Of a DNA stretch of 34,696 bases, positions 10,689 to 19,800 are shown in pieces. The DNA is from a virus. The DNA is taken from positions 1 through 34,696 of IMG/VR virus record IMGVR_UViG_3300025769_000406. One strand, written 5' to 3'. Each line of letters opens with the position of its first letter. The stretch's first letter is position 1. Made by a program: the position numbers and the translations under genes. The notes below the pieces were generated by a model that worked only from the letters and a program-made list of their open reading frames with translations, had not been told where the DNA came from and made no database searches.

Positions 10689-11000
10689 TTACTTTTTGCT
10701 CATCCATACAGACGTACCCATATAAGCACCAACAATACCAGCACCAGATAAGTAGAATAGATTACTAATGTCACCCAGCGCATTGACACGATCAATATCA
10801 ACAAAAAACATAGCTACAGTAAACGCACCCATAGATAATAATGTAGCTGTAGCCATGCGCCTCTGGGCAAGCAGCTTACGAAGCTCTGCTTCTTCTTGTT
10901 TTATTTCTTTTGCATGGGATAATTCATCATCAGTAATTACTCCATCACCATCGAGATCGTACTGAGAATAAGTTGTATCTTTCTGAAATTTTTTTGTCAT
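10689..11000 (-). CDS. EF-hand membrane protein in the lysis region, 103 aa
   Basis: Residues 15-26 (DLDGDGVITDDE) form a canonical 12-residue EF-hand calcium loop with Asp 15, 17, 19, Gly20 and Glu26. A charged helix follows (KEIKQEEAELRKLLAQ), then two membrane stretches, about 49-67 (MATATLLSMGAFTVAMFFV) and 79-98. It could be a holin or pore regulator that senses calcium, but that is inference. It overlaps the previous gene as ATGA and lies nine bases before the secreted-protein gene. Confidence 0.75.
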   Translation of the reverse strand: MTKKFQKDTTYSQYDLDGDGVITDDELSHAKEIKQEEAELRKLLAQRRMATATLLSMGAFTVAMFFVDIDRVNALGDISNLFYLSGAGIVGAYMGTSVWMSKK

Positions 11001-11491
11001 ATAACAAACGCCTTTGCTACACTAACCATTAGAAAAACAAACAACGCAAATGCCACAGCAATAATCACACCAATTAAAAGAAACTGTTTAACACCTTCTT
11101 CAAACTCTCTGTCAGCCTGTATCTTCTTACGTCTAGCTGCGGCCTCTGCTTCTCGCTGTTCTTGGATACGCTTTGCTCTTTCTGCTATAATACCAGCCCA
11201 TGTTCCATGCCCAAAGCGGAAGTCCACAAGTCTGGCAACTTCAGCTAACTGTTCTGCCGCTAACTTAGCGTCAATGATTTCTTTAGCTACAGTATCAACA
11301 CCAAACTGATCGCCTAAACCAGTACCAGACTTTTTAGCTCTAGCTTGCTGAACTTGTTTTTCACCAGTAAACAGATCATCTATCTGATTTGCAATCTGCC
11401 CTATGTCTTGAACAGTGCTAATGTTTTCTTTAATGAATTTTACGGATTGTTGCACAAGTGCAATACCTGTCAGCACCTCTGCAATTACCAT
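10997..11491 (-). CDS. Late protein with C-terminal membrane anchor, 164 aa
   Basis: The N-terminal two-thirds are helical and charged (TVQDIGQIANQIDDLF; EIIDAKLAAEQLAEVARLVD), with a distinctive FGHGTWAGIIAERAKRIQ near 94-110. Then come a coil (EQREAEAAARRKKIQADREF) and one strong membrane segment at 137-158 (FLLIGVIIAVAFALFVFLM). The family name is not recognised. Position between fibre accessory and lysis genes suggests either lysis control or a virion/envelope role. Its start lies one base after the stop of the 56-residue gene. Confidence 0.65.
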   Translation of the reverse strand: MVIAEVLTGIALVQQSVKFIKENISTVQDIGQIANQIDDLFTGEKQVQQARAKKSGTGLGDQFGVDTVAKEIIDAKLAAEQLAEVARLVDFRFGHGTWAGIIAERAKRIQEQREAEAAARRKKIQADREFEEGVKQFLLIGVIIAVAFALFVFLMVSVAKAFVI

Positions 11492-11492
11492 G

Positions 11493-11663
11493 TCATCCTC
11501 GCAAGATCACACTCAATAGCAATAAGATCATAGTACCAGCAGTACCGATCATAATGTGTTCAATGCGTTTAATACGCAAAATTGTTTCTTTCCAGCGTTC
11601 AGCGCAAACCGCCTCATGAGTGTCGATCTGTGATTTAACATCTGTGACAGTTGGCTTGGTCAT
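11493..11663 (-). CDS. Short single-pass membrane protein, 56 aa
   Basis: The translated product begins MTKPTVTDVKSQIDTHEAVC, has an amphipathic basic middle (ERWKETILRIKRIEHI) and ends in a membrane helix (GTAGTMILLLLSVIL). The layout of a short soluble helix plus a C-terminal anchor resembles haemolysin XhlA-like phage lysis proteins. The GGATGACATG junction puts it one base before the next gene, so the pair is probably coupled. The preceding 53 bases (11664-11716) hold no obvious signal. Confidence 0.65.
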   Translation of the reverse strand: MTKPTVTDVKSQIDTHEAVCAERWKETILRIKRIEHIMIGTAGTMILLLLSVILRG

Positions 11664-11716
11664 TATTACGCCTCATCAGGCCAGTTGTTGTCTTGGTTTC
11701 TTCGGTCATAGGTCAC

Positions 11717-12076
11717 CTATGCGTAAGGGCTATCACCACAGCAAGAAGGCCAAGCTGCCTTTAGTTCCGCAATGCTAGTTGCACTGTCACCGGCAGTCGG
11801 GGCGTCACGCAATGCTTGCTTTGATGCCACGATTGCTGCGGTATCTGCGCCATTTTCTTGCGCTTTCATAAAGTCGGTATCAAGTGCCTCAAGCAGCGGC
11901 TTACGAGCTTCACGAACCTTGTCAGCAAAAATCTCTTTGGCTTTTGTCAGGTCTTCTGAAATGACAGAACCATTCAGTACCCAAGCACCACGAAAGTCAC
12001 GGTTTGCTGGAACGGTAGCAGTTGAAGCGTCAATCTGATTACCGTCCTTATCTACGATGTATGTTGTTACAGCCAT
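11717..12076 (-). CDS. Tail-fibre accessory protein, 119 aa
   Basis: VPANRDFRGAWVLNGSVISE (about 23-42) followed by a helical region (AREARKPLLEALDTDFMKAQ-like pattern near 53-71) and ALRDAPT, then ELKAAWP near the end, is a layout common in small proteins encoded after phage tail fibres. Some are assembly chaperones. A motif like RDFRGAW recurs in the neighbouring 153-residue protein as REWRNAW. The specific role is not known. The ribosome site is GGAG, nine bases before ATG. Confidence 0.6.
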   Translation of the reverse strand: MAVTTYIVDKDGNQIDASTATVPANRDFRGAWVLNGSVISEDLTKAKEIFADKVREARKPLLEALDTDFMKAQENGADTAAIVASKQALRDAPTAGDSATSIAELKAAWPSCCGDSPYA

Positions 12077-12085
12077 TAGTTTCTC

Positions 12086-12547
12086 CTATGCGGCTAGTTC
12101 ATCAGATATGCGCCAAGCATTGCGCCATTCTCTAGTCTGCGGTAACTGCTCTTTCTTGCAGATAACCATAGTCGGGCGGTTGCCCTCATTCCAAGTCTCG
12201 ACCACATGCTGTGGGCAGTCCTTGAGAATTAAATACTCAATTGCTTCTTCCTCAGTCATAGCCTCAACAGGCTCAGTCTGGTGCAGCAAGTATCCACGAG
12301 TGTGCTTTTTAAAGTCAGGCTGTGCTTCATCCTTTGCCAGTTCCCAGTACACCCACACAGGTGGTAAGATACCGCCCTGTACCGCACACGCCATCCAGTT
12401 CGGGTCAGGCACAAGTATCTTGGCGCACTCATCAACGCTGTCCTCATAGACTACACGATAGTCTGACTGATGCGGCTCAAGGTTTTCCTTTGACCAGCAC
12501 AGACGGTCAAACAGGTGAGTGCCTTTGAACTGTGGTGTCTGGGTCAC
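12086..12547 (-). CDS. Tail-fibre-region protein of unknown function, 153 aa
   Basis: The start is GTG at 12547, overlapping the previous stop as GTGA. The protein is acidic and Trp-rich, with no membrane segment, and ends ... TREWRNAWRISDELAA, a C-terminus seen in small proteins encoded with fibre genes. Cys 17, 61, 68, 117 and 135 are spaced irregularly, so zinc binding is not obvious. Fibre assembly or a minor tail component is the best guess from context. Confidence 0.6.
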   Translation of the reverse strand: MTQTPQFKGTHLFDRLCWSKENLEPHQSDYRVVYEDSVDECAKILVPDPNWMACAVQGGILPPVWVYWELAKDEAQPDFKKHTRGYLLHQTEPVEAMTEEEAIEYLILKDCPQHVVETWNEGNRPTMVICKKEQLPQTREWRNAWRISDELAA

Positions 12548-12918
12548 GCTAAGTCTCCAAATATTGCAACATGATTATAACTTGCATCGTTAGCAGTAGA
12601 ACCATTTGTGGTTCTAATTACTGTTGAACCTGTTGCTAAATCAGTAGTTTGTCTCGGAACAGCAATAGTTCCGTTGTTATCACTTTGACCGCCGACAGCG
12701 CAGTAATTGGCATTGTTAAAACTGTTCGTGTAAGAGATTGTGAAGATTCCGGGTCCATCATCTACCAATCCGGAGTGATTTAGGCTGTCACGGACTGCTA
12801 CTGTTCCAGAGCCATTGAAGTCGACCCAATACTTTGCACTACCATTAACAACGTAGTCCGTAGTCAGTGACCCTGCGGTTGAATGGGTCAATGTATCCGC
12901 TGCGATTGTGCCAGCCAT
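12544..12918 (-). CDS. Fibre-tip-type virion protein, paralogue B, 124 aa
   Basis: The start at 12918 overlaps the previous stop as TAATG and has GGAG upstream; the ATG at 12936 is less well placed. The protein is Ser/Thr/Asn/Gly-rich and strand-rich. It is clearly related to the product of 13708-14100: both have a VRDS.N...(V)VD... core (AVRDSLNHSGLVDDGPG here) and both end in GDLA (NHVAIFGDLA here). Such proteins are usually fibre or fibre-tip components. Duplication may give two alternative or hetero-oligomeric tips. Confidence 0.7.
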   Translation of the reverse strand: MAGTIAADTLTHSTAGSLTTDYVVNGSAKYWVDFNGSGTVAVRDSLNHSGLVDDGPGIFTISYTNSFNNANYCAVGGQSDNNGTIAVPRQTTDLATGSTVIRTTNGSTANDASYNHVAIFGDLA

Positions 12919-13244
12919 TATGGTTTCTCCGGCCAAGACACATCATCAAGTGATGTGTAGGTTTGTGTGATGTCACGCAAGGCTTGACGGTATGTTGTTT
13001 GTGCAGATGTAACATCAGCCGTGTCTGACAGAACCCAATAATCTGTTTCTGCAAGTAGGCGATTACGTTCTGTGCGTAGTTCAGCCAATTTATATGCGGC
13101 AATCAGTTCAGCTTCTTTTGTTGCTACAGCAGAGGCATCCCAAGCCACAACATTTCCATTTTCATCTGTTGCTACTGCATTAGCACCATCATCGCTAATA
13201 GAAACAACGCTAGAGTAAAGAGCATAAATTGCTTCGTGTCTCAA
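12918..13244 (-). CDS. Phage tail assembly chaperone-like protein, 108 aa
   Basis: The best start is TTG at 13244. It overlaps the previous stop as TTGA, has GGAG eight bases upstream, and yields RHEAIYALYSSVVSISDD, a typical N-terminus for this type. The C-terminal third (TERNRLLAETDYWVLSD; YRQALRDITQ; VSWPEKP) fits the Phage_tail_APC family (tail assembly chaperone). It would help fold or attach fibre proteins and is probably absent from the particle. Reading from the ATG at 13340 would overlap the previous gene by 100 bases. Confidence 0.75.
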   Translation of the reverse strand: MRHEAIYALYSSVVSISDDGANAVATDENGNVVAWDASAVATKEAELIAAYKLAELRTERNRLLAETDYWVLSDTADVTSAQTTYRQALRDITQTYTSLDDVSWPEKP

Positions 13245-13708
13245 GTTACAATCTCCATTACTGTAATTGTTGATACGCATACAAATTGAGCACCAGCCCC
13301 GCGCCTGTTCAAATAAAAAGTACCTGTACCAGATGCCCACTGGATTTTGTAAGTAACTGCTGAAGTTGTTGAGGGTGAATCCAAATACTGCGTAGATACT
13401 TCATTTATTTGCGCTGTTGTATTTCTAGAAAAGTTTGTTACGTTTGCTGTACTTCCACCACTACCAACAATAGCTGTGGTATCACGCATTAATCTTACAG
13501 AGTTATTTTGGTCACTAACGCTGTGTCCTAAGTTCAAACTGTACGAAACCAGTATTTTACTGCTTGTTGATGTTGGAGTTATAGAAACACTCATTCCAGA
13601 AATATCTACAAAAGTGCTTTCGCTGGACAGTGAAGCACTAACCACTGTATTTACAGATGTTTGTTTTACTTGAACAATTAAGTCGTCTTGACCTTTGATT
13701 TGAACCAT
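13241..13708 (-). CDS. Tail-fibre-associated virion protein, 155 aa
   Basis: The protein is rich in Ser, Thr and Val with regular strand spacing: VNTVVSASLSSESTFVDISG, KILVSYSLNLGHSV and AVTYKIQWASGTGTFYLNRR. It looks like an all-beta jelly-roll or fibre-tip domain; similar small proteins often follow fibre genes in podoviruses. It may bind receptor or cap the fibre. Function is inferred from composition and position. Its start overlaps the previous stop as TAATG. Confidence 0.65.
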   Translation of the reverse strand: MVQIKGQDDLIVQVKQTSVNTVVSASLSSESTFVDISGMSVSITPTSTSSKILVSYSLNLGHSVSDQNNSVRLMRDTTAIVGSGGSTANVTNFSRNTTAQINEVSTQYLDSPSTTSAVTYKIQWASGTGTFYLNRRGAGAQFVCVSTITVMEIVT

Positions 13709-14100
13709 TATGCTAGATCTCCGCTTATTGATAACATATTATATTTTGCATCATAACCAGACCCACCAGTGTTGACACTTCGGACAAAAAAGTTGGAAGT
13801 TGTTGGCACCTCTTCAACAACGCCATCTGTGTGCATAGAATACCCAGCTGCGGAGGCCACTGAATAGTTCATTGAGTATGAACCGTATGCTGCATAATAA
13901 ATATTGTTCATTGAATTCGAAAAATTTGTGTCAAATTCTGATGTTGAGTTGTCTACAACTGAGCTTATGTTAAAGCTATCCCTAACTGTGTTAGCAATTT
14001 GATCATAATTCAAAAAAGCCTTTGCTGCACTCTGCTTCGTCAGCGCAACTGGGCTAGTGCCATCTGATGCTACAATTGTATCTGCTTTTAAAGTACTCAT
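13708..14100 (-). CDS. Fibre-tip-type virion protein, paralogue A, 130 aa
   Basis: The start at 14100 overlaps the fibre gene's stop as TAATG. It opens MSTLKADTIVASDGTSPVAL, a beginning common in phage fibre-tip proteins. It shares its core (TVRDSFNISSVVDNSTSEF) and its GDLA ending (KYNMLSISGDLA) with the product of 12544-12918, so the two arose by duplication. It is strand-rich with many Ser, Tyr and Asn. It probably forms part of the distal adhesion structure. Confidence 0.7.
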   Translation of the reverse strand: MSTLKADTIVASDGTSPVALTKQSAAKAFLNYDQIANTVRDSFNISSVVDNSTSEFDTNFSNSMNNIYYAAYGSYSMNYSVASAAGYSMHTDGVVEEVPTTSNFFVRSVNTGGSGYDAKYNMLSISGDLA

Positions 14101-16748
14101 TATACCACCGTCCAAGTTTCTCCGGTGCCGACTGTTACCGTCACACCAGTATTGATTGTGATTGGGCCAGCCGACATTGCGTTCTTGCCATTTGTAATTG
14201 TGTAATTTGTTGTAACAGTCTGACCGTTTTCATAGAATATCTGGTCGCTGCCGCCGCCTGTTGCACCAGCCGATATGCCTGTCAGGGATGAACCATCACC
14301 AGTATAGCTTGTTGCCGCCACTGTGCCAGCCACAGTGATGCCGGTGTTGCTGGTGTTTAGCTTTTCAACTCCATTATAATAAAGCTGTACCTCGCCATCG
14401 TCTTGAACAATAATCCCATTTTCACCAGATTTGGCTTGAATATATATATCGCTGCCATCATCGCCATCCACGTTATTGCGGATATATAAAATGCCATCAT
14501 TATTGTCGATAAAAGCGTTAGTGCCGTTGTGATAGATTTCTAAATCACCACCAGCACCGCCGAATAATGCTTTGTTGCTTTGCCCAAAATCGATATCGTT
14601 TGAATTAACATCAAGCGTACCACCAAGCTGAGGAGTGGTATCACCAACAACATCTGAAGGCGGCATATTGGTAAAGTTATTTGCGTCAAGATAGTAAGAA
14701 CCTTGTTGACCATCGAGCAAATCAGCGTCTAAACCACTAGCTGCACCGTCAACCGTTTTGACAGCGGTAAGTATTTCGCTTGCAGTCTGGTCAGCCGTTG
14801 CACCAGCCTCAATGCCATCAAGTTTAGTACCATCGGCTGAAACATCACGCCCATCAACAGTCTCAGACCCAGAGAATGTAAGATTGCCTGTTAGCTGCCC
14901 ACCAGTTAAAGGTAGAAAACCAGAGCCAGCAGTTACTCCAGCTACCCAAGCTGAACCGTTGTAAACTTTTAACGTGTCAGACGTTGTGTTGAAGAACAGA
15001 TCGCCTTCATTAAGATTTGTTGTTGGGTCTGTTGGGCCAGAAGAATAAACATCAGCAAATGCTGTAATGCCTGATAGATTTGCAGCAACCGTTTGAATAG
15101 CGTTAGTTGCCGTTGTACCATCTTCAATATCAGCTAACAGCCCAATATCAGTGGCGCGGTCAGCAAGCAAATCCATATCCGTGACAATTGCGGCAGTACC
15201 GAGGGTATTCATATCGGCAACAGCGTCAGCCGTACCAAGCAATCCTATTTCTGTTGCAACGCCAGAAACATTGCTTAAATGCGTTGTGTTAATCCCAGCT
15301 ACGGTTGTGATTTCACTGTCAATTCCAGCGACAGTTGCAAGGTTATTAGTCGGGCTTATCTGACCAGCGACAGTGTTTACTAACGCTAAATTAGCAGAAC
15401 TTAAAGTTACATCATCCCAAGACGATGAACCACTGTTGTAATATCTGAGCATCGAATCAGTGGAGTTATAATACAATTCGCCGCCAGCAAGTGCGGAGCC
15501 ATCATTGTTAGTGCTAGGGCCATCTTTTGTTCCATCAAAATTACCAAAGACACCGTGTCCAGTAAAAGTTACGGCTTGATTAGTTTCATTGGTTTGGTTG
15601 ACATTATTTAGATAAACGGTGGTGCCAACAACACTTAAAACATTTGTTTCAGCCAAGAACCCGTTTGCGCTAGTTATAACCATTCCTACCGAAATACCAG
15701 TTGCGTCAGCAACCGTAATTTGTGTTTCTTGTGCAATAGTCGTTACCCAAGTTGCTGTAGTATTAACAACAGATTGAGTTTGACTGTCAGCCATTGAGCC
15801 AAGATAAATATCATCAAAATCATCAAGAGCTAAAAATGCAGCGTTTCTTGCTGCGATTGAACCAGCCCTTGCATTTGTGGAATCTGTAGCAGAATTTAAG
15901 GCATCACTAGCTTGTGTTAAGGCTGTATCTTTAAAATATTCGGCTTTTGCAGCGTAATGCAAAGCTGAATAACCAGTAGTTGAATCAGAAAGCGTATACT
16001 GGCTGTCTTCTGCATTTATTGCTAACTTTTGTGCATCAGACGCGCTGGTTGCTGCGTTTGTCGCAGATGTTGTTGCAGATGCAGCATCGACAATCAAATC
16101 CCATTTTGCGCTATCAGTGTTTGTTGTAAGAGGCTCAGAGCCAGAAGATGTGTGCGCTGTGTTAGCAATAAAAATATTGTTTGTGCTTGTGTCTTTAACA
16201 ATATCACGCGCAACAAATGCTGTTCCTGATGACCAATTCCCTTTGAAAACACCTAACTCTTGAGCAACATTAATTTCACCGTTGCCATCAAATGCTAGAA
16301 CTTTATTAGCACGATCCGCCGCACCAACAGTAAATTCTGTTGAAGTCATAGTATTTGTGCGAGACAGTTTAATTGAACGGTCAACTTCTTCTTGAAGCTG
16401 CTGAGAAATAAATGTCAATTTATCAAGAGCGTCTTCATGACTTTCAGCAGGGAACGGATCGTTTGGAGTGTAATCCGTTGTTTGCGTTAATGGAGAAGCG
16501 CGGCGTAACACAACAGTTATGCCAGATGCAGGGGCAGTCACAAAAGTAATGTTACCACCATTAGCATTGCCTACATTAGAAACGCTGTAATCAGTCGTAA
16601 TGGTCTGGACTGTTTCAGTTCCAGTAGCATCATTACGCAAGATGACTTGAATATTATCTTCATCAAAAATTTTAAAGCCATAGGCAAATACGGTTAAACT
16701 ACCGTTACCGCTATAGCTATTTTTTGTAGTGGTGCTGCTAACTGTCAT
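14100..16748 (-). CDS. Tail fibre protein with T7 gp17-like N-terminus, 882 aa
   Basis: Residues 1-150 match the T7 gp17 attachment domain: SYSGNGSLTVFAYGFKIFDE, DYTPNDPFPAESHEDALDKL and a coil (FISQQLQEEVDRSIKLSRTN). This part anchors the fibre to the tail. The long middle has Ala/Ser/Thr-rich helices and strand repeats. Near 600-700 lies DGRDVSADGTKLDGIEAGAT, a widespread fibre repeat, followed by LEIYHNGTNAFIDNNDGILY and a C-terminus ending GTGETWTVV. It forms trimers that recognise the host surface. The ribosome site is GGAG, and the 65 bases upstream carry a possible promoter. Confidence 0.9.
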   Translation of the reverse strand: MTVSSTTTKNSYSGNGSLTVFAYGFKIFDEDNIQVILRNDATGTETVQTITTDYSVSNVGNANGGNITFVTAPASGITVVLRRASPLTQTTDYTPNDPFPAESHEDALDKLTFISQQLQEEVDRSIKLSRTNTMTSTEFTVGAADRANKVLAFDGNGEINVAQELGVFKGNWSSGTAFVARDIVKDTSTNNIFIANTAHTSSGSEPLTTNTDSAKWDLIVDAASATTSATNAATSASDAQKLAINAEDSQYTLSDSTTGYSALHYAAKAEYFKDTALTQASDALNSATDSTNARAGSIAARNAAFLALDDFDDIYLGSMADSQTQSVVNTTATWVTTIAQETQITVADATGISVGMVITSANGFLAETNVLSVVGTTVYLNNVNQTNETNQAVTFTGHGVFGNFDGTKDGPSTNNDGSALAGGELYYNSTDSMLRYYNSGSSSWDDVTLSSANLALVNTVAGQISPTNNLATVAGIDSEITTVAGINTTHLSNVSGVATEIGLLGTADAVADMNTLGTAAIVTDMDLLADRATDIGLLADIEDGTTATNAIQTVAANLSGITAFADVYSSGPTDPTTNLNEGDLFFNTTSDTLKVYNGSAWVAGVTAGSGFLPLTGGQLTGNLTFSGSETVDGRDVSADGTKLDGIEAGATADQTASEILTAVKTVDGAASGLDADLLDGQQGSYYLDANNFTNMPPSDVVGDTTPQLGGTLDVNSNDIDFGQSNKALFGGAGGDLEIYHNGTNAFIDNNDGILYIRNNVDGDDGSDIYIQAKSGENGIIVQDDGEVQLYYNGVEKLNTSNTGITVAGTVAATSYTGDGSSLTGISAGATGGGSDQIFYENGQTVTTNYTITNGKNAMSAGPITINTGVTVTVGTGETWTVV

Positions 16749-16771
16749 TTCATGTCTCCAAACACTTGCCT

Positions 16772-16782
16772 AATATACCAAA
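16772..16782 (-). promoter_or_regulatory. TTTGGTATATT element before the fibre gene
   Basis: On the minus strand TTTGGTATATT contains TGGTATATT, a fair extended -10 box. The same 11 bases occur at 34129-34139 before the large terminase gene. No good -35 is seen at either. It lies in the only sizeable gap (16749-16813) between the fibre gene and the internal virion genes, where a promoter for fibre and lysis genes would make sense. Confidence 0.35.
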
Positions 16783-16813
16783 GATTACCTTCTTTAGAAA
16801 CCCTCTTAAACTG

Positions 16814-19800
16814 TCAGTCATAAGTATCATACTTAGGTTGCATTTCTACTAATTTGTTCATTACGTTTCTTATGACAATAGCATTTTGCAATGGAGCAAT
16901 AGAATTTAATGCACGTTGTTGGCCTCTCGACCATTGGTATTCTGGATTGATTATCGCTCTGCTTGCTCCGGTGATAGTCTCAAAAGCTTTTTGCCCAAGG
17001 TCTACAACAGGTATGCCGGTAAATATATTTGTTGCCAAACCAGTGGTTCTGCCATACGCAAATATAGGGTCTTCCGTAACAAACGCTGCGCCAGTATCCA
17101 ACATCGCTGGAAATAATGATGCCCATGAACTACGCTGGAAAGCTGCTTTCCCAATTTCCTTTGCGCTAAGTCGTTCTTCCAGGAACTTATCTTTATCTTC
17201 TCTAAATTGGGCATTAAGTGATGTTTGCCCTATATATGATGTTCCTGCAAAAAACACTGACCCCATCATTGCGGAAAATGCCCTAAAGTCACGCGCTGTA
17301 ATATTGTGCAAAAATTGTTTTGACCATGACACAAGCATAAATGTGCGGAATTGAGTAACCATTTTACCCATTGTGGTGGTCATGTATTTGTTCAAGTTGC
17401 CAACATCATTTTGTTGTACGGCTTGCCTTGTCCATCTTGATATAGCGACAACAAAAGCATCTCGCGCTTCAACATCTTCCCAAGCATCAAGATTTATAGC
17501 CCTAACCTTTCTGTTTCTAAACAACGTAGATGGGCTAGTAACAGCGTTTGTTCTAATTTGATCAAGAATACGGTTTGTCATATTCTCATTTAAACCAAGG
17601 CCAGCAATCCTTTTTGCTGATAATTTTCTTGCCGTAAATGCCATATCAGTAATTGTTTGCACTGCCATGCGTCCAGCAGCACGTTCCAATGTTAATGTAA
17701 TCGGAGCCATGCCTGATAAATCTGACACAATCCGTTTTACCGGCTGTATTGCAAATGAAGCTTTGTCAATAAAATCGCCTCTGCCAGCAATAAATAAATC
17801 TTGTGCGTCATATCTATTCATTGCCTGATGGATCATTCTATCTGATCCAATACCAGCAAATGCCTCTAAGTCTCTGGCAACAGCATCATCTATTTCACCA
17901 TTGATGCCACGCTTTAACATAGACCTCATTTCTGGCATGACTTGCAATAATCCACGAAAACCGCCGATAGAAATTGCATTACCTAATTCACCTATTTGTG
18001 CAAAACCTACTTGGTTCATCAAACGTATAAAGTTGTAATCACCAGCAAGCCTTGCCAGCCTAGCCGCTGTACCATCTGGTTTCGCTACCAATGGAGATGA
18101 TCTGCCAAGGATAAGGTTATAAAGAACATCCATATTCTCTATATCGGATTCTAGTTTTTTCGGAGCGTCAAGATCGCCTTCAGCAGCAGCTTGTGCGCGA
18201 ATACGATCAATCATTTTATTGTAGTCTGCATCAGACTTTATGCCTTTTTCAGCTAATGCAATTCTGCCCTGCATTTGGCTTTGATATGAGCTAAATACTT
18301 GTTCAGCATCACGGCTCATTAAATCTTTAACGCGCAAAACACTGCCATCAGGCAAATCAATTTGCGTGTTAATATCTAATTTCATTCTGCGCTTGGCTCT
18401 TGAAGGCAGTCCTTCTCTTGGCCTATCAAATAACCCGATTAACCTGTCAGCTTCTTCTAGCGAAAGGATTTCTTCCTCAACTAAAATGTCGCGCAATGTA
18501 TCTTTGTCTGTGGTGGTAAACACTCTGGCAAGGCCACTTTCCATGCCAGCATGAGCCTTGCCCATTTTTTTAATCATGTTTTCTGACATTTTTTGCGCTA
18601 AATCTTCTGCCATATCGGGCGTTCCGCGCAACAAAGCATTTTTCAATAAATCTCTTACTGCGTCACCACCAACGCCAGACCTAGTGGTTTGAACTCTAAA
18701 TTTATAAGCATCCCACAGATGAGTGAAATATGTTAAATCTTCTGGGATGCTGTCAAATCCTTTAACGCCAGCGTCCTTGGCCTTACGCAAAGTGTCTCTA
18801 AACAATTCGGCCTGACGTTGTGCAGCACGAACTACATTTGGATCATGCACGCCATTTGGGTTTTCAATAGCGTCTGCTACCAGTTCTCCGAACTGTGACC
18901 GCGAACTGCCCCATGTTGATCGGAAATAACCAATGCCATTAGATTTTGCCCAATCTTTGTATGATGTGTCATACACTTGATAATATTTAGCCAGCGTTGC
19001 TTTCATGCCGTTAGTCTTGAGCAAATCTGCTGTGCTTTCCATGACTTCGCCGCCACGGTTAAAACCTACAGAATCCTCACCTAGTATGTTCCCCATTTTA
19101 CGAACAAGTGAAAACGGAGAAGATTTTAATGCGCCGGTCATGTCAAATCTTATTTTGCCCCATGATGCCTGTGGTGGATCACCGACCTCCTCAATCATGT
19201 CTTCAAGATCAACTCGCAAATCAGGGATTTGTATAGGGGCAGACATTGGGTTAATAGCTGCGCCAACGCCTGTATCTGTTGAACTAAACGCTATACTAGG
19301 TAAAGCCGTTTGATCACCAGCAAGCCCACCACCACCAAATCTTTCTTGCATAGCCTGAGACACATCAGCGGTTTGAGCAGCTTTCGTGTCTTTATCTATT
19401 TTTACCAATGCGTCACGAAACAACTCATCATTGTTTTTTCCAAACGCAGCACCGATACTGCCACCAAGTATTAAACCACCGGCAAACCCATACAAAATAT
19501 CATATGGGTCTTTAACGGCGTTTTGTGACACTAGGTACGCTTCTATAGCAGAGTTTGTTACAGCACCGCCAGCAGCCCCTCTAACAGCCCTAGCAAGCCT
19601 TGTAGCTTTGTTTCCCCATATCATAGGGGCAAGATAACCTTCAGTCAGCACAGAAGCCCCTATAGCTGCTGGGTCAAGGATTGACGCGACTATCCGCAAT
19701 CCTACGCCTGACCAACCGTATTCACTTAATTTTTTTTCATTATCCATTGATAAAAACACACGTTCACGCAAAGCTTCGGCGTGTTTCATGCTAACGGAGT

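Noticed and set aside
12918-13340. Longer ATG-started form of the tail chaperone gene
   Set aside because: It would overlap the previous gene by 100 bases and add an unlikely Trp/Cys-rich start. The TTG at 13244 has a GGAG site and stop overlap.
12544-16748. Diversity-generating retroelement in the fibre region
   Set aside because: No reverse transcriptase and no template/variable repeat pair were noticed near the fibre genes. The similarity between the two tip proteins is ordinary paralogy.
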